This document shows positions 54,635 to 64,000 of a stretch of 64,000 nt of DNA, piece after piece. Within the stretch, counting starts at the first letter, position 1; every line of letters starts with the position of its first letter. The translations under genes were made by a program, and so were the position numbers. A model generated the notes under the pieces. The model ran no database searches. It was given only the letters and a program-made list of their open reading frames with translations, and was not told where the DNA came from. Source of the DNA: Microbacteriaceae bacterium VKM Ac-2855 (lineage in GTDB: Bacteria > Actinomycetota > Actinomycetes > Actinomycetales > Microbacteriaceae); the NCBI GenBank assembly GCA_013204985.1, contig JABMLG010000005.1, positions 198,159 to 262,158 on the forward strand. Direction: 5' to 3'.

Positions 54635-55738
54635 TCAGACCCCTTCGGTCTCGACGGCGACCTCGCGGCCCTCGGCGGCGGATCGGTAGACCGCGTCGAC
54701 CACGTTGCTGCGGTGCAGCGCGTACTCGCCGTAGTCGAAGCTGCCGGAGCGGATGCTCGTGAGGAACTCGGCGATCACACTGCGGTGGTGTCCGCTCGGC
54801 ACCGGCACATCCGGCACCGTGACGGCGGGAGCGCCGGCGACGTCGCCGTAGATCGTCACCGTGCCCTCGGTCGCGTAATCCGCGATGCCGAGGCGCACGC
54901 CTCCCGTCGCGCCGAGCAGTTCGACCTCGATGTCTTCGTGCACCTTCGAGTACGAGGCCCACGACGCCTCGAGCTGCATGCTCGTGCCGTCGTCGAAGCG
55001 CAGCAGGGCGGAGGCGAAGTCCTCGACTTCGAACGCCGAGTTCATCTGCTGGATGCTGCCACCGACGGCGCGTCCGCCGCGGCCCGCGCTACCGAGGTGG
55101 TTGTACGCGACGGCCGAGACGCTGGTGACGCGCGGCTCGCCGAGCAGGTACAGCGTGATGTCGAGCACGTGCGAACCGAGGTCGATCAGCGGCCCACCGC
55201 CGGCCATCGCCTTGTTCGTGAACCACGAGCCCATGCCGGGCACGCCGGTGCGGCGCAGCCACGAGGCACGCGAGTGATAGACGGTGCCGAGCGGGCGGTC
55301 GGCGAGGTACTCGTGCAGGTACTGCACATCGGCCCGGCGACGGTGGTTGTAGGCGACCTCCAGCATCCGATCGTTCGCGCGCGCGGCGGCGACCATCTCG
55401 GCGGCGAGTGCGCCCGTGGTGGCGAGTGGCTTCTCGCAGAAGACGTGCTTGCCGGAGCTCAACGCGGCCATCGCGATGGGGTGGTGCAGGTCGTTGGGTA
55501 CACCGATCGACACGATGTCGAGGTCGTCCCGGGCGACGAGGTCCTCCCAATCCGTGTAGAGATTCGGCACCCCGCGTGTGTCGCCGAGTTCGTGCAGGCG
55601 CGCCTCCTCCTTGCCCGCGAGCGCGACGACGGTCGCGCCGGGGAGGTCGGTGAAGGCGTCGAGGTGGGTGGTCCCGGCGAAGCCGAGTCCCACCACCCCC
55701 ACGCGCAGTTCAGCGGATGCGGGGTGGACCGAGGTCAT
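54635..55738 (-). CDS. Gfo/Idh/MocA family oxidoreductase
   Basis: 367 aa; aggag upstream. NAD(P) fold [32 protein letters not shown] with the conserved Lys, and the C-terminal sheet domain with [23 protein letters not shown]. Such enzymes oxidise or reduce sugars, inositols and related compounds. Coupled to thuA; a carbohydrate pathway is likely, but the substrate is not visible. A structured upstream region suggests local repression. Confidence 0.93.
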   Translation of the reverse strand: MTSVHPASAELRVGVVGLGFAGTTHLDAFTDLPGATVVALAGKEEARLHELGDTRGVPNLYTDWEDLVARDDLDIVSIGVPNDLHHPIAMAALSSGKHVFCEKPLATTGALAAEMVAAARANDRMLEVAYNHRRRADVQYLHEYLADRPLGTVYHSRASWLRRTGVPGMGSWFTNKAMAGGGPLIDLGSHVLDITLYLLGEPRVTSVSAVAYNHLGSAGRGGRAVGGSIQQMNSAFEVEDFASALLRFDDGTSMQLEASWASYSKVHEDIEVELLGATGGVRLGIADYATEGTVTIYGDVAGAPAVTVPDVPVPSGHHRSVIAEFLTSIRSGSFDYGEYALHRSNVVDAVYRSAAEGREVAVETEGV

Positions 55739-55796
55739 AGGACTTCTCCTGATCAGTGGACGACGATGTCGCTCTCAACCGTAGCGCGGGTGGCTA

Positions 55797-55837
55797 TCGA
55801 ATCGATTCGAGACTTGATTCGGACACTCTATCAAGTC
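55797..55837 (-). promoter_or_regulatory. Candidate operator region of the Gfo/Idh-ThuA operon
   Basis: A perfect 14-bp palindrome tcgaatcgattcga (55797-55810) is followed at once by gacttga (55811-55817)/tcaagtc (55831-55837). Both lie 59-99 bp upstream of the ATG on the minus strand, where a repressor such as a LacI- or GntR-type protein could bind. No regulator gene is adjacent. Confidence 0.5.
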
Positions 55838-55849
55838 CTGTCCGTGCCG

Positions 55850-55909
55850 CGCTGTCGTTTTCACCGCGCGCGGGCGGCATGCCACCCGCGCGCGGTGAAA
55901 ACGACAGCG
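55850..55909 (-). terminator. 25-bp perfect hairpin between pirin and the Gfo/Idh operon
   Basis: Arm 55850-55874 (cgctgtcgttttcaccgcgc then gcggg) is exactly complementary to 55885-55909, with a 10-nt loop cggcatgcca. Lies downstream of the pirin stop. The remainder of this gap (55910-56019) contains loose gtcgcgccgctcgg repeats. Confidence 0.85.
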
Positions 55910-56019
55910 TAGGCCAGGAGGTCGCGCCGCTCGGAGGGGTCGCGCCGCTCGGTGGGGGACGCCGAGGGCCAGAGGTCGCGCCGCACGGGTGGTCGCCGTG
56001 AGGCCGGCGCGGCGGCCGG

Positions 56020-57003
56020 TCAGCCGCGAGGCTTCAGGCGCACCGTCGGCAGTGTCGGGGCGGGCAGCGCGCGACCCGTGTAGCCGGGGACCGCGCCGAA
56101 GCGGCCGTGCGCATCCGCCCCGTCGATCACGTCGTGCTGCCAATCGGTGCGCGCCTGCACGACCTCGTCGTGGTCGCGGCCGACGAAGTTCCACCACATC
56201 ACGAGTCGCTCGCCGAGCGGTTCGCCACCGATCAGCACGGCGCGCGCGCCGGCGGGCCCGGCGCTCAGGGTCAGGGTGGCGGATCCGTGCGCGACGTACG
56301 CGAGGTTCGGAGCGTCCACCTCGGTGCCGGCGACGGTGAGCGGCCCGATATCGACGATCAGGCCGTGCTCGAACGCCGGGTTCACGGGCAGGGTCACCGT
56401 CGCACTGGGCTCGAGGTCGATCTGCGCGGCGACGAGCGGGCTGAACGTGGTCGCGTCGACGGATGCGCCGAGCAGCATCCCGACGAAGACGCGCACCTCG
56501 GCGCCCGGCAGCGTCACGAGCACGCCCTCATGATGCTCGAAGAACGGAGCGATCCGGCGCGAGCCCTCGGGCAGCGCGACCCAGAGCTGCACACCGTGCA
56601 GCATCGGTACCCGACCGGTCGAGACCTCGGAGTGCGAGATGCCGCGGCCCGCGGTCATCAAATTCAACTGCCCGGGATGAATCAGCGCTTCGCTACCCAC
56701 GCTGTCGCGGTGTTCGATCTCGCCGCTGAACAGCCAGCTCACCGTCTGGAGTCCGATGTGCGGATGCGGCGGCACATCCATCCCGGACCCTCCGGTCACG
56801 TCGACCGGGCCGTAGTGGTCGGCGAAGCACCAGGCGCCGATCGTGGAACGGGCGCGCTGCGGCAGCGTGCGCCGCACTTCGATCGCGCGAGGCCCGCCGA
56901 GGGGAACCTGCCGGGCCTCGAGTACCTCGACCGTCCGCGCCACCGCGATCGGGGAGGTGCAGTCGACCAGCGTCTCCGTGGGCCGCTCCTCGAGGTTGCT
57001 CAT
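56020..57003 (-). CDS. Pirin family protein
   Basis: 327 aa. Bicupin with metal ligands in PPHPHIGLQTVSWLF and GRGISHSE, plus GVQLWVALPEGSRR and the C-terminal RAVLIGGEPLGERLVMWWNFVGR. Bacterial pirins include quercetin dioxygenase-like enzymes and redox-sensing regulators. TAGACT six nt before the ATG indicates leaderless expression. Confidence 0.93.
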   Translation of the reverse strand: MSNLEERPTETLVDCTSPIAVARTVEVLEARQVPLGGPRAIEVRRTLPQRARSTIGAWCFADHYGPVDVTGGSGMDVPPHPHIGLQTVSWLFSGEIEHRDSVGSEALIHPGQLNLMTAGRGISHSEVSTGRVPMLHGVQLWVALPEGSRRIAPFFEHHEGVLVTLPGAEVRVFVGMLLGASVDATTFSPLVAAQIDLEPSATVTLPVNPAFEHGLIVDIGPLTVAGTEVDAPNLAYVAHGSATLTLSAGPAGARAVLIGGEPLGERLVMWWNFVGRDHDEVVQARTDWQHDVIDGADAHGRFGAVPGYTGRALPAPTLPTVRLKPRG

Positions 57004-57043
57004 GGCCGAAGTCTATGCCCGCGTATGGAAATACGGCAGGGGG

Positions 57044-57895
57044 TCAGCGCCGCCGAAGGTGTTCCGCGTTCAAGGCATCGAGCTCGGCGTCGCTGAGTTC
57101 GTCGATCGCCTTCGCGTCGCGTGCATCCGAGCGGCGCCAGCGGATGAACAGCAGGATCAGCACCGGAACATCCGCGATCTCGGCGATGAACCAGAGCAGG
57201 TCGCCCGAGAGGTGCTGATCACCGAGCGGCGAGGGGAACCACGCCGGTCCGCCGGACGCCGCGGTATCGAAGAGTGTGTCGTTGATGCGCAGCAGGATGC
57301 CCGGGATCGCGTCGAGCACCAGCTCGACGAACGCGAGCAGGAACTCCACGGTGAGGAAGAGGCTCGTGCGTCGACCCGTGTCCTCCGCCATCGGCAGCAC
57401 CAGGGCGAGTCCGGCGAGAGGGACGGCGAGGGTCAGCATCTCCTGGATCAGCGGCGTCGTGCGGGCGATCGCCGCGAGCGGGGTGAGCAGCAGGAGGAAG
57501 AGCGCGGCCGCGAAGAGGGTGGCGACCATCGCGTTGCCGGTCAGCCGCACAGCGCGGGAGGCGAGCGCCCGCTCGAGCCGTTCGCGCCCGCGGTCGCCGA
57601 GCGCTCCGCGGCCCAGCGCGATCGGCCGGCCGGCCGCGATCAGCCCTGGCACCACGAACAGCAGCACGGCGATGCGCGTCGAGAACGCCCAGCGCAACGA
57701 ATCGGAGTACACGCCGAGGAACCCGCACTGCACGAGCAGGAACGCGAGCAGCCCGAGCGCGAACAGCGCCGCCCGGTGCCGCGGCCACGAAACGCGCCGC
57801 ATCCCGCGGGCGTAGAGCAGGGCGGCCACCGCGGCGGCGACGAGCGCGAGCGGATCCAGCCGCCACGTGCCGAGGATCACGGAGGCATCTGGCAC
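57044..57895 (-). CDS. CtaG-type cytochrome c oxidase assembly protein
   Basis: 283 aa from GTG 57895. Seven or so membrane helices with the Caa3-CtaG pattern: ILGTWRLDPLALVAAAVAALLYARGMRRV, RIAVLLFVVPGLIAAGRPIALGRGALG, TPLIQEMLTLAVPLAG and GDQHLSGDLLWFIAEIADVPVLILLFIRW. Assists copper insertion or assembly of terminal oxidase. The ORF continues upstream without a start signal. The C-terminal tail is charged. Confidence 0.85.
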   Translation of the reverse strand: MPDASVILGTWRLDPLALVAAAVAALLYARGMRRVSWPRHRAALFALGLLAFLLVQCGFLGVYSDSLRWAFSTRIAVLLFVVPGLIAAGRPIALGRGALGDRGRERLERALASRAVRLTGNAMVATLFAAALFLLLLTPLAAIARTTPLIQEMLTLAVPLAGLALVLPMAEDTGRRTSLFLTVEFLLAFVELVLDAIPGILLRINDTLFDTAASGGPAWFPSPLGDQHLSGDLLWFIAEIADVPVLILLFIRWRRSDARDAKAIDELSDAELDALNAEHLRRR

Positions 57896-57974
57896 CCGCT
57901 CAGTGTGCGCGCCGATGCCGACAGCGGGGTCGGTGTCGACTCGTGGGCCTCGCAGGAAGCGGAGCGACGCAGCG

Positions 57975-58607
57975 TCAGTCCCGCATCCGCTCGCCGAGCC
58001 GCAGTGCCGCGACCACCGCGAGCAGGGTGAACCCGATGACGAACGGGGTGCCATCGACCAGCGTGCCCGGGAAGACCGGCTCGACGAGCGAACCCATCAG
58101 CTCGTAGCCGGCGACCAGATCGCCCAGGCCGCCCACCCCCTGCCCGAGCACCCCGCCGACCAGCACGGCCAGAGCCAGCACGGTCACCGAGCGGCGCAGG
58201 GATCGCGCGAACGGTCGCCCCGTGAGCACGGCGGTGCAGAACCGCATCACGGCGAGGGCGACCACCAACTCCGTCGCGAGCACGATCAGCTGCCCGGTGA
58301 CGATCAGCGCCATCGCGCCCGGGCTCAACGCCCCCACAAGCAACTCGGCGGACGAGTACTGACCACCCTGCAGCACCGCCGATCCGCCCGCCTGCTCCGG
58401 CAGCACGACGGTGTCGGTCAGCGCGGTCACCGGGAACGAGTCGCGGATGAACTCGCCCGCGATCCCGAACGCCGTCGCGATCAGATCGCCGATCGCCGCG
58501 AGGAACGCGACGGCCAGAACGAGGATGAGGGCGGTGCGCTCGCCGCGGCGCAGCATCGGAGCCGACGGCGTCTCCGGAGCGTCCGGCTCGGGAGTGTGCG
58601 TGATCAT
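57975..58607 (-). CDS. DUF2975-like membrane protein
   Basis: 210 aa with four transmembrane helices (~25-48, ~85-112, ~130-150, ~180-200). GQLIVLATELVVALAVMRFCTAVLTGRPFARSLRRSV and FTLLAVVAALRLGERMRD resemble DUF2975 proteins, which often pair with a small XRE regulator; none is adjacent here. Family assignment is moderate. It is divergent from clpC. Confidence 0.65.
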   Translation of the reverse strand: MITHTPEPDAPETPSAPMLRRGERTALILVLAVAFLAAIGDLIATAFGIAGEFIRDSFPVTALTDTVVLPEQAGGSAVLQGGQYSSAELLVGALSPGAMALIVTGQLIVLATELVVALAVMRFCTAVLTGRPFARSLRRSVTVLALAVLVGGVLGQGVGGLGDLVAGYELMGSLVEPVFPGTLVDGTPFVIGFTLLAVVAALRLGERMRD

Positions 58608-58828
58608 CAGACCCCCGAATCATCGTGATTGCCGACAAGAACGCCGAACGATAACACGGTGACTCGGGCCGGGGATCCGCTCGATCCCGCCCGCATCCCG
58701 CCCGCACGGGCCCACCCGATTCGCAGCTCTCTCACGCCCACGGCGAACAGGCGCATGAATCGCAGCCGCCGCTGGTTACTCTCTCTGTATCGAGGCCCAC
58801 CCCTGCGGGTCTTGTAGGGAGTGACAGC

Positions 58829-61336
58829 ATGTTCGAGAGATTCACCGACCGCGCACGCCGCGTCGTCGTCTTGGCCCAGGAAGAGGCCAAGATGCTCAAC
58901 CACAACTACATCGGGACCGAGCACATCCTGCTCGGCCTCATCCACGAGGGCGAGGGAGTCGCGGCCAAGGCTCTCGAATCGCTCGGCATCTCCCTCGATG
59001 CCGTCCGCGAGCAGGTCCAGGACATCATCGGCCAGGGGCAGCAGCAGCCGACGGGGCACATCCCGTTCACGCCGCGCGCCAAGAAGGTACTCGAGCTGTC
59101 GCTGCGCGAAGCGCTGCAGCTCGGCCACAACTACATCGGGACCGAGCACATCCTGCTCGGCCTCATCCGCGAAGGTGAAGGCGTCGCCGCCCAGGTGCTC
59201 GTCAAGCTCGGAGCGGACCTCAACCGGGTTCGTCAGCAGGTCATCCAGCTTCTGTCTGGGTACCAGGGCAAGGAGCAGGTGGCAGTGGGCGGTGAACAGC
59301 AGCAGCCTCAGGGTGGATCGCAGATCCTCGACCAGTTCGGTCGCAACCTCACGCAGGCTGCTCGTGACAACAAGCTCGACCCGGTGATCGGGCGCGAAAA
59401 AGAGATCGAGCGCGTGATGCAGATCCTGTCGCGCCGCTCCAAGAACAACCCCGTCCTGATCGGTGAGCCCGGCGTCGGCAAGACCGCCGTCGTCGAGGGT
59501 CTCGCCCAGGCGATCGTGCGCGGCGACGTGCCCGAGACGCTGAAGGACAAGCAGCTCTACACGCTCGACCTCGGCTCGCTCATCGCCGGTTCCCGCTACC
59601 GCGGTGACTTCGAGGAGCGCCTGAAGAAGGTGACGAAGGAGATCCGCACCCGCGGCGACATCATCACCTTCATCGACGAGATCCACACCCTGGTCGGCGC
59701 CGGCGCGGCAGAGGGCGCCATCGACGCGGCCTCCATCCTCAAGCCGCTGCTCGCCCGCGGTGAGCTGCAGACCATCGGTGCCACCACGCTCGACGAGTAC
59801 CGCAAGCACTTCGAGAAGGATGCCGCTCTCGAGCGCCGCTTCCAGCCCATCCAGGTGGCCGAGCCGTCGTTGCCTCACGCGATCAACATCCTCAAGGGGC
59901 TGCGCGACCGCTACGAGGCGCACCACAAGGTGTCCATCACCGACGGCGCGATCGTCGCGGCGGCGAACCTCGCCGACCGCTACATCAGCGACCGCTTCCT
60001 GCCCGATAAGGCGATCGACCTGATCGACGAGGCCGGCGCCCGCCTGCGCCTCTCGATCCTCTCGGCCCCGCCGGAGCTGCGTGAGTTCGACGACAAGATC
60101 GCCGTCGTCCGCGCCGCGAAGGAAGCCGCGATCGAGGATCAGGACTTCGAGAAGGCCGCGTCCCTCCGCGACGAGGAGAAGCAGCTGCTCGGTGAGCGCC
60201 TGCGTCTCGAGAAGCAGTGGAAGACCGGAGACGTCAAGGCCACCGGCGTGGTCGACGAGGGTCTGATCGCCGAGGTGCTGGCCCAGGCCACGGGCATCCC
60301 GGTGTTCAAGCTCACCGAAGAGGAGTCCTCGCGGCTCGTCTTCATGGAGAAGGCCCTGCACCAGCGCGTCATCGGTCAGGAGGAGGCCATCGCGGCGCTC
60401 TCCCGCACCATCCGTCGCACCCGTGCCGGCCTGAAGGACCCGAAGCGTCCCTCCGGCTCGTTCATCTTCGCCGGCCCCACCGGTGTCGGTAAGACCGAGC
60501 TCGCCAAGGCGCTCGCCGAGTTCCTCTTCGACGACGAGAACGCGATGATCTCGCTCGACATGTCGGAGTACGGCGAGAAGCACACCGTTTCGCGTCTGTT
60601 CGGTGCCCCTCCCGGGTTCGTCGGCTTCGAAGAGGGCGGCCAGCTCACCGAGAAGGTCCGCCGCAAGCCGTTCAGCGTGGTGCTGTTCGACGAGATCGAG
60701 AAGGCGCACCCCGACATCTTCAACTCGCTGCTCCAGATCCTGGAGGAGGGACGTCTGACGGATGGTCAGGGCCGCGTGGTCGACTTCAAGAACACCGTGA
60801 TCATCATGACCACCAACCTCGGTGCGCGTGACATCGCCGGTGGTCCGGTCGGCTTCCTGGTCGAGGGCAACGCTTCGACGGGTTACGACCGGATGCAGGG
60901 CAAGGTGAACGAGGAGCTGAAGAAGCACTTCAAGCCCGAGTTCCTCAACCGCGTGGACGACATCATCGTCTTCCCGCAGCTGAGCAAACCCGAGTTGCTG
61001 CAGATCGTCGACCTGTTCATCAAGCGTCTCAGCGACCGTCTGCTCGACCGCGACATGACCGTCGAGCTGACGCTCCCGGCCAAGGAGCGCCTCATCGAGG
61101 TGGGCTTCGACCCGACGCTGGGAGCCCGGCCGCTGCGCCGCGCGATCCAGCGCGAGATCGAGGACCAGCTCTCGGAGCGCATCCTGCACGGCGAGCTGGG
61201 CGCGGGCGACCACGTGCACGTCGACTTCGTCGATGGCGCCTTCGTGTTCACCACGACGCCGCGTCTGATCTCGATCAGCGCCGGCGCCGCGGGCCCGATC
61301 GCCTCGACCCCGGATCACGTGATCCAGGACAACTAG
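58829..61336 (+). CDS. clpC: ATP-dependent Clp protease ATPase subunit ClpC
   Basis: 835 aa. Two N-terminal Clp-N repeats ([14 protein letters not shown] occurs twice), AAA-1 with Walker A GEPGVGKT (212-219), a middle domain with UVR motif ([18 protein letters not shown]), AAA-2 with GPTGVGKT (~549-556), and a C-terminal D2-small domain. It unfolds substrates for ClpP. Ribosome binding site gggag precedes ATG. The 221-bp upstream region is shared with a divergent gene; I could not identify a ClgR or HspR site with certainty. Confidence 0.97.
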   Translation: MFERFTDRARRVVVLAQEEAKMLNHNYIGTEHILLGLIHEGEGVAAKALESLGISLDAVREQVQDIIGQGQQQPTGHIPFTPRAKKVLELSLREALQLGHNYIGTEHILLGLIREGEGVAAQVLVKLGADLNRVRQQVIQLLSGYQGKEQVAVGGEQQQPQGGSQILDQFGRNLTQAARDNKLDPVIGREKEIERVMQILSRRSKNNPVLIGEPGVGKTAVVEGLAQAIVRGDVPETLKDKQLYTLDLGSLIAGSRYRGDFEERLKKVTKEIRTRGDIITFIDEIHTLVGAGAAEGAIDAASILKPLLARGELQTIGATTLDEYRKHFEKDAALERRFQPIQVAEPSLPHAINILKGLRDRYEAHHKVSITDGAIVAAANLADRYISDRFLPDKAIDLIDEAGARLRLSILSAPPELREFDDKIAVVRAAKEAAIEDQDFEKAASLRDEEKQLLGERLRLEKQWKTGDVKATGVVDEGLIAEVLAQATGIPVFKLTEEESSRLVFMEKALHQRVIGQEEAIAALSRTIRRTRAGLKDPKRPSGSFIFAGPTGVGKTELAKALAEFLFDDENAMISLDMSEYGEKHTVSRLFGAPPGFVGFEEGGQLTEKVRRKPFSVVLFDEIEKAHPDIFNSLLQILEEGRLTDGQGRVVDFKNTVIIMTTNLGARDIAGGPVGFLVEGNASTGYDRMQGKVNEELKKHFKPEFLNRVDDIIVFPQLSKPELLQIVDLFIKRLSDRLLDRDMTVELTLPAKERLIEVGFDPTLGARPLRRAIQREIEDQLSERILHGELGAGDHVHVDFVDGAFVFTTTPRLISISAGAAGPIASTPDHVIQDN

Positions 61337-61399
61337 CGCGTCTCGGCCGGAACGGGCGTCGCACCTGCGGGTGCGGCGCCCGTTCTGCGTCCGCGCCCT

Positions 61400-61445
61400 C
61401 CTGTGAGGGGTCCCTCCCCCGAACCGAGGAGGGGTCCCTCGCAGG
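61400..61445. repeat. GAGGGACCC-related element, copy 6 (divergent)
   Basis: cctgtgaggggtccctcccc ... gaggaggggtccctcgcagg between clpC and argA. The two GGGGTCCCTC blocks are each self-complementary, and the ends (cctg...cagg) pair. Shorter than copies 2-5; a likely clpC terminator. Confidence 0.7.
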
Positions 61446-61461
61446 CCTCTAGGCTGGGTGG

Positions 61462-61980
61462 ATGAGTTCTGCCGGCGACTGGAAGTACCCGGTGCGCCGC
61501 GCGCGCACCTCCGATGTGCCATTCATCCAGGAGGTGTGCGAGCCGTACGTGCAGCAGCGCATCCTGCTCGGCAAGGACCGCGTCGTGTTCTACGGGGCGG
61601 TGCAGGAGTTCCGCATCGCGGAGGACGGCAACGGCAACCGGATCGGCTGCGGCGCGCTGCACGTGATGTGGGAGGACCTCGCCGAGGTACGCACCCTCGC
61701 CGTGGCGCCCGAATGGCACGGCTCCGGGGTAGGGCACACCATCATCGAGCGGCTCGAGAACGACGCCCGCAAGCTCGGCATCTCGCGGCTGTTCTGCCTC
61801 ACCTTCGAGGTCGACTTCTTCACCAAGCACGGCTTCGTGCCCATCGAGGAGAAGATCGTCGACCCCGAGGTCTACGCCGAACTGGTCCGCTCTCCGGATG
61901 AAGGCGTCGCCGAGTTCCTCGACCTCGCGCGCGTCAAGCCGAACACCCTCGGCAACACCCGGATGCTCAAGACGCTGTAG
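61462..61980 (+). CDS. argA: Amino-acid N-acetyltransferase (ArgA-like GNAT)
   Basis: 172 aa. VRRARTSDVPFIQEVCEPY, FRIAEDGNGNRIGCGALHVMWEDLAEVRTLAV, APEWHGSGVGHTIIERLENDARKLGI and LTFEVDFFTKHGFVPIE match the single-domain N-acetylglutamate synthases of actinobacteria. It makes N-acetylglutamate for arginine synthesis. TAGGCT six nt before ATG (leaderless). Confidence 0.88.
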   Translation: MSSAGDWKYPVRRARTSDVPFIQEVCEPYVQQRILLGKDRVVFYGAVQEFRIAEDGNGNRIGCGALHVMWEDLAEVRTLAVAPEWHGSGVGHTIIERLENDARKLGISRLFCLTFEVDFFTKHGFVPIEEKIVDPEVYAELVRSPDEGVAEFLDLARVKPNTLGNTRMLKTL

Positions 61981-61983
61981 GTC

Positions 61984-62070
61984 GCGCGGGTTCGGGTGGC
62001 CCGGTTCGGGTGGCGCGGGGTCGGGTGGCCCGGTTCGGGTGGCCCGGTTCGGATGGCCCGGTTCGGATGG
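61984..62070 (+). repeat. Short tandem repeats (ggcccggttcgg[ga]t)
   Basis: About six imperfect 14-bp units (gcgcgggttcgggtg, gcccggttcgggtg, ggcccggttcggat) follow the argA stop and lead into the inverted pair at 62071-62130. Confidence 0.8.
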
Positions 62071-62130
62071 CCCGGGTTGTCGCAAAATGCCCGATCTCGC
62101 GTCGTGGAGGACGATCTGCGACAACCCGGG
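62071..62130. repeat. Inverted pair of CCCGGGTTGTCGCA
   Basis: cccgggttgtcgca (62071-62084) and its exact complement tgcgacaacccggg (62117-62130), 32 nt apart, between the convergent argA and SDR genes. The arm equals the core of the tandem array at 18531-19150, where it lies in direct orientation. It may terminate both genes. Confidence 0.85.
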
Positions 62131-62152
62131 TCTGTTGCGGAGGACCGGGGAC

Positions 62153-63097
62153 TCAGGCCTCGGGGAAGGGCATCCCCGTGAGCTGCTGCGAGACGCGCCA
62201 GACGCGGGCGGCCTCCTCGGTGCTGCGCAGCCGCGAGTAGAGCGGCTGCTCGGCCGGGCGCCCGCCGAGGTGACCGAGACCCGCGGGTCCGTAGAATCGG
62301 CCGCCCCGCGCATCCGCTGCCGTTGCGGCGTACAGCGCGGGCAGAGCAGCCGACTCGGGAGTCCCGACCAGGATGCGTCGAGCCGACAACCAGCGGATGA
62401 CGCGAACGCCGGTCGTGTCGTTGGTCCGTCCCAGCTCGGGTCGGGCCGCGAGCAGGCTCGTCGGTGCGATGCCCGGATGCGACAGATTGCTGGTGATGCC
62501 CCAGCCCTGCGCCGCACTACGACGTTCGAGCTCGAGGCCGAACAGCCCGAACGCGATCTTCGACTGACTGTAGGCGGCACCCCCGCGGTACGAACGCTCG
62601 GAGTTCAGATCGTCCCACCCGATCGCGCCCTGGTTCGCGGCGACGCTGAGCTGCGAGGTGATGCGCGCGTTCCCCGCTCGGAGAAGAGGGAGCAGCTGCG
62701 CCACCAGCGCGACGTGGCCGAGATGGTTCGTGCCGAACTGCGACTCGAATCCGTCGACCGTGGTCTGCCGCTCGGGCGGCGTCATCACGCCGGCGTTGTT
62801 CACCAGCAGACCGATCGGGTCGCCCTCGCCGCGCAGGGTCTCGCCGAGGGCCGCGACGGAGGCGAGGGAGGAGAGATCGAGTTCGCGCAGGCTCACGGCT
62901 GCGGCCGGCACCTGCCCGCGGATCGTCTCGATCGCGGCCTCACCCTTGCGGGCATTGCGCACCGGCAGCACCACCTCGGCTCCCGCTCTCGCGAGCCGGG
63001 TCGCGATCCGCAGGCCGATGCCGTCGCTGCCGCCGGTGACGACGGCTCGGACTCCGTTCAGTGCGGGGACGGTGATGTCGATCGGTGTGCGTGCCAT
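62153..63097 (-). CDS. Short-chain dehydrogenase/reductase
   Basis: 314 aa from ATG 63097, aaggag upstream; the much longer ORF is a shadow. Cofactor motif [21 protein letters not shown], catalytic Ser in ITSQLSVAA and Tyr/Lys in [11 protein letters not shown]. Retinol dehydrogenase/WW-domain oxidoreductase-like group; substrate unknown. Divergent from an XRE/MmyB regulator that probably controls it. Confidence 0.93.
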   Translation of the reverse strand: MARTPIDITVPALNGVRAVVTGGSDGIGLRIATRLARAGAEVVLPVRNARKGEAAIETIRGQVPAAAVSLRELDLSSLASVAALGETLRGEGDPIGLLVNNAGVMTPPERQTTVDGFESQFGTNHLGHVALVAQLLPLLRAGNARITSQLSVAANQGAIGWDDLNSERSYRGGAAYSQSKIAFGLFGLELERRSAAQGWGITSNLSHPGIAPTSLLAARPELGRTNDTTGVRVIRWLSARRILVGTPESAALPALYAATAADARGGRFYGPAGLGHLGGRPAEQPLYSRLRSTEEAARVWRVSQQLTGMPFPEA

Positions 63098-63202
63098 CGT
63101 GGCTCCTTCGGTGTGGTGCTCCGACTCTGCCTCGTGCGGAGGATCGCATCCAGGACTCGTCAGGTCACGGCTACGGCGGCGGAGAGCGACTAGAAAGAGG
63201 GC

Positions 63203-64000
63203 ATGGTGATCGACAAGCCCGGACTGGCCGACTTCCTCCTGCGCCGCCGCGAGGCGCTGCAGCCCGAAGACGTCGGTCTGCCGCGAGGGCAGCGCCGGCG
63301 CACCAGCGGGCTGCGGCGCGAAGAGATCGCGGCCCTCTGCCACATGTCGCCCGACTACTACGCACGCCTCGAACGCGGCAGCGGCCCGCAACCGTCGGAG
63401 CAGATGATCGCCGCGATCGCGCAGGGTCTGCATCTCTCCGTCGACGAGCGCGACCACGTGTTCCGGCTCGCCGGGCACGAGCCGCCGTCGCGCGCGGCGT
63501 CGGGCGATCACGTCGGTCCCGGGATGCTGCGCATCCTCGATCGGATGCAGGACACCCCGGCCGAGGTGGTCACCGAACTCGGCGAGACGCTGCGGCAGAC
63601 CCCGCTGGGCGTCGCCCTCACCGGTGCGACGAGTCTGCTGGCGGGGCCGATGCGCAGCATCGGGTACCGCTGGTTCGCCGATCCGCCGAGCCGGCGGCTG
63701 TACGCGGAGGAGGACCACCCGTTCCTCGCCCGGCTGTGGGTCTCGGGCCTGCGTGAGGTGACGGCAAGGCGGGGTCCGGATTCGCGCGCCGCACGGCTGG
63801 TCGAGGAGCTTCGCGAGTGCAGCCCCGAGTTCGTCGCGCTCTGGGAGCGCCAGGAGGTCGGGCTCCGTCCGCGGGAGGTGAAGAGGTTCGTCCACCCCGA
63901 ACTCGGAGCGCTCGAGCTCAGCTGCCAATCCCTGATGGACCCGGTGCAGTCGCACGCGCTGCTCGTCTACACTGCGGCGCCGGGCAGTGAGAGCGCCGAG
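63203..64000 (+). CDS. XRE family regulator with MmyB-type ligand domain (3' end outside window)
   Basis: 266 codons visible, no stop. [58 protein letters not shown] is the N-terminal helix-turn-helix of this family, and a PAS-like MmyB domain follows ([36 protein letters not shown]). Regulators of this type sit divergently next to SDR genes and likely respond to a fatty-acid-like ligand. ATG 63203 with aaagagg very close; GTG 63206 possible. Confidence 0.92.
   Translation, partial: MVIDKPGLADFLLRRREALQPEDVGLPRGQRRRTSGLRREEIAALCHMSPDYYARLERGSGPQPSEQMIAAIAQGLHLSVDERDHVFRLAGHEPPSRAASGDHVGPGMLRILDRMQDTPAEVVTELGETLRQTPLGVALTGATSLLAGPMRSIGYRWFADPPSRRLYAEEDHPFLARLWVSGLREVTARRGPDSRAARLVEELRECSPEFVALWERQEVGLRPREVKRFVHPELGALELSCQSLMDPVQSHALLVYTAAPGSESAE

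Overview
The window is GC-rich chromosomal DNA from an actinobacterium, most likely Microbacteriaceae (Microbacterium-like). This is inferred from codon use, frequent GTG starts, many leaderless genes with a TANNNT box 6-9 nt before the start codon, very frequent use of the octamer GCGGATGC, and gene neighbourhoods such as ftsH-folEPBK-DUF3180-PH-PH-DUF2520-panC-lysS. No phage, insertion sequence, integrase or CRISPR array was found.

Layout. 1-5.5 kb: the 3' part of a DEAD-box RNA helicase with a repetitive N-terminal tail, a fasciclin lipoprotein, a membrane protein-YcnI-CopC copper-type cluster and a 2H phosphoesterase. 5.5-13.4 kb: recQ with an SSB-like acidic tail, a short AlkD-like gene, an acyl-CoA oxidase, proline iminopeptidase, MarR regulator, neutral zinc peptidase and a small exported protein with a possible iron-regulator box upstream. 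13.7-18.5 kb: a hydrolase, then a four-gene cluster of a DUF4397 surface protein, a lipoprotein sortase and two paralogous membrane proteins. Each paralog carries a module that resembles the extracytoplasmic tail of actinobacterial membrane glycosyltransferases. I consider this the best candidate for an undescribed system. 18.5-19.15 kb: a seven-unit non-coding tandem array. 19.2-22.3 kb: NTF2-like protein, MFS exporter, an unknown protein and a 56-aa ORF ending in an 18-bp hairpin.

22.4-28.2 kb: a five-gene operon with overlapping stops and starts (PaaK/CapK-like adenylating enzyme, an unknown protein, GNAT, Acg-like nitroreductase, HSL-type esterase). It looks like an uncharacterised metabolite or lipid-modification pathway. 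28.3-32.4 kb: homocysteine methyltransferase, DUF4190 protein, a RelA/SpoT-domain synthetase, a decayed gene duplicate, a CPBP protease and a tRNA Glu-Asp-Phe cluster. 32.6-36.3 kb: two coupled peptidoglycan hydrolases followed by a four-copy ~211-bp repeat array. 36.3-50.6 kb: core genes ppa, tilS, hpt, a GH76 enzyme, ftsH, folate synthesis, PH-domain membrane proteins, panC and lysS. 50.6-57 kb: an unfamiliar HEXXH membrane protein whose 3' end matches the decayed copy at 30.7-30.95 kb, DUF559 debris, cardiolipin synthase, a ThuA-oxidoreductase operon and pirin. 57-64 kb: CtaG-like and DUF2975-like membrane proteins, clpC, argA, an SDR and the start of an XRE/MmyB regulator.

Intergenic space is unusually structured. 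A dispersed palindrome family built on GAGGGACCC occurs six times at gene ends. A second family, with the core CCCGGGTTGTCGC, occurs as a tandem array at 18.5 kb and as an inverted pair at 62.1 kb. Several very strong hairpins separate transcription units. All functional calls come from motif recognition by eye; no database search was possible.
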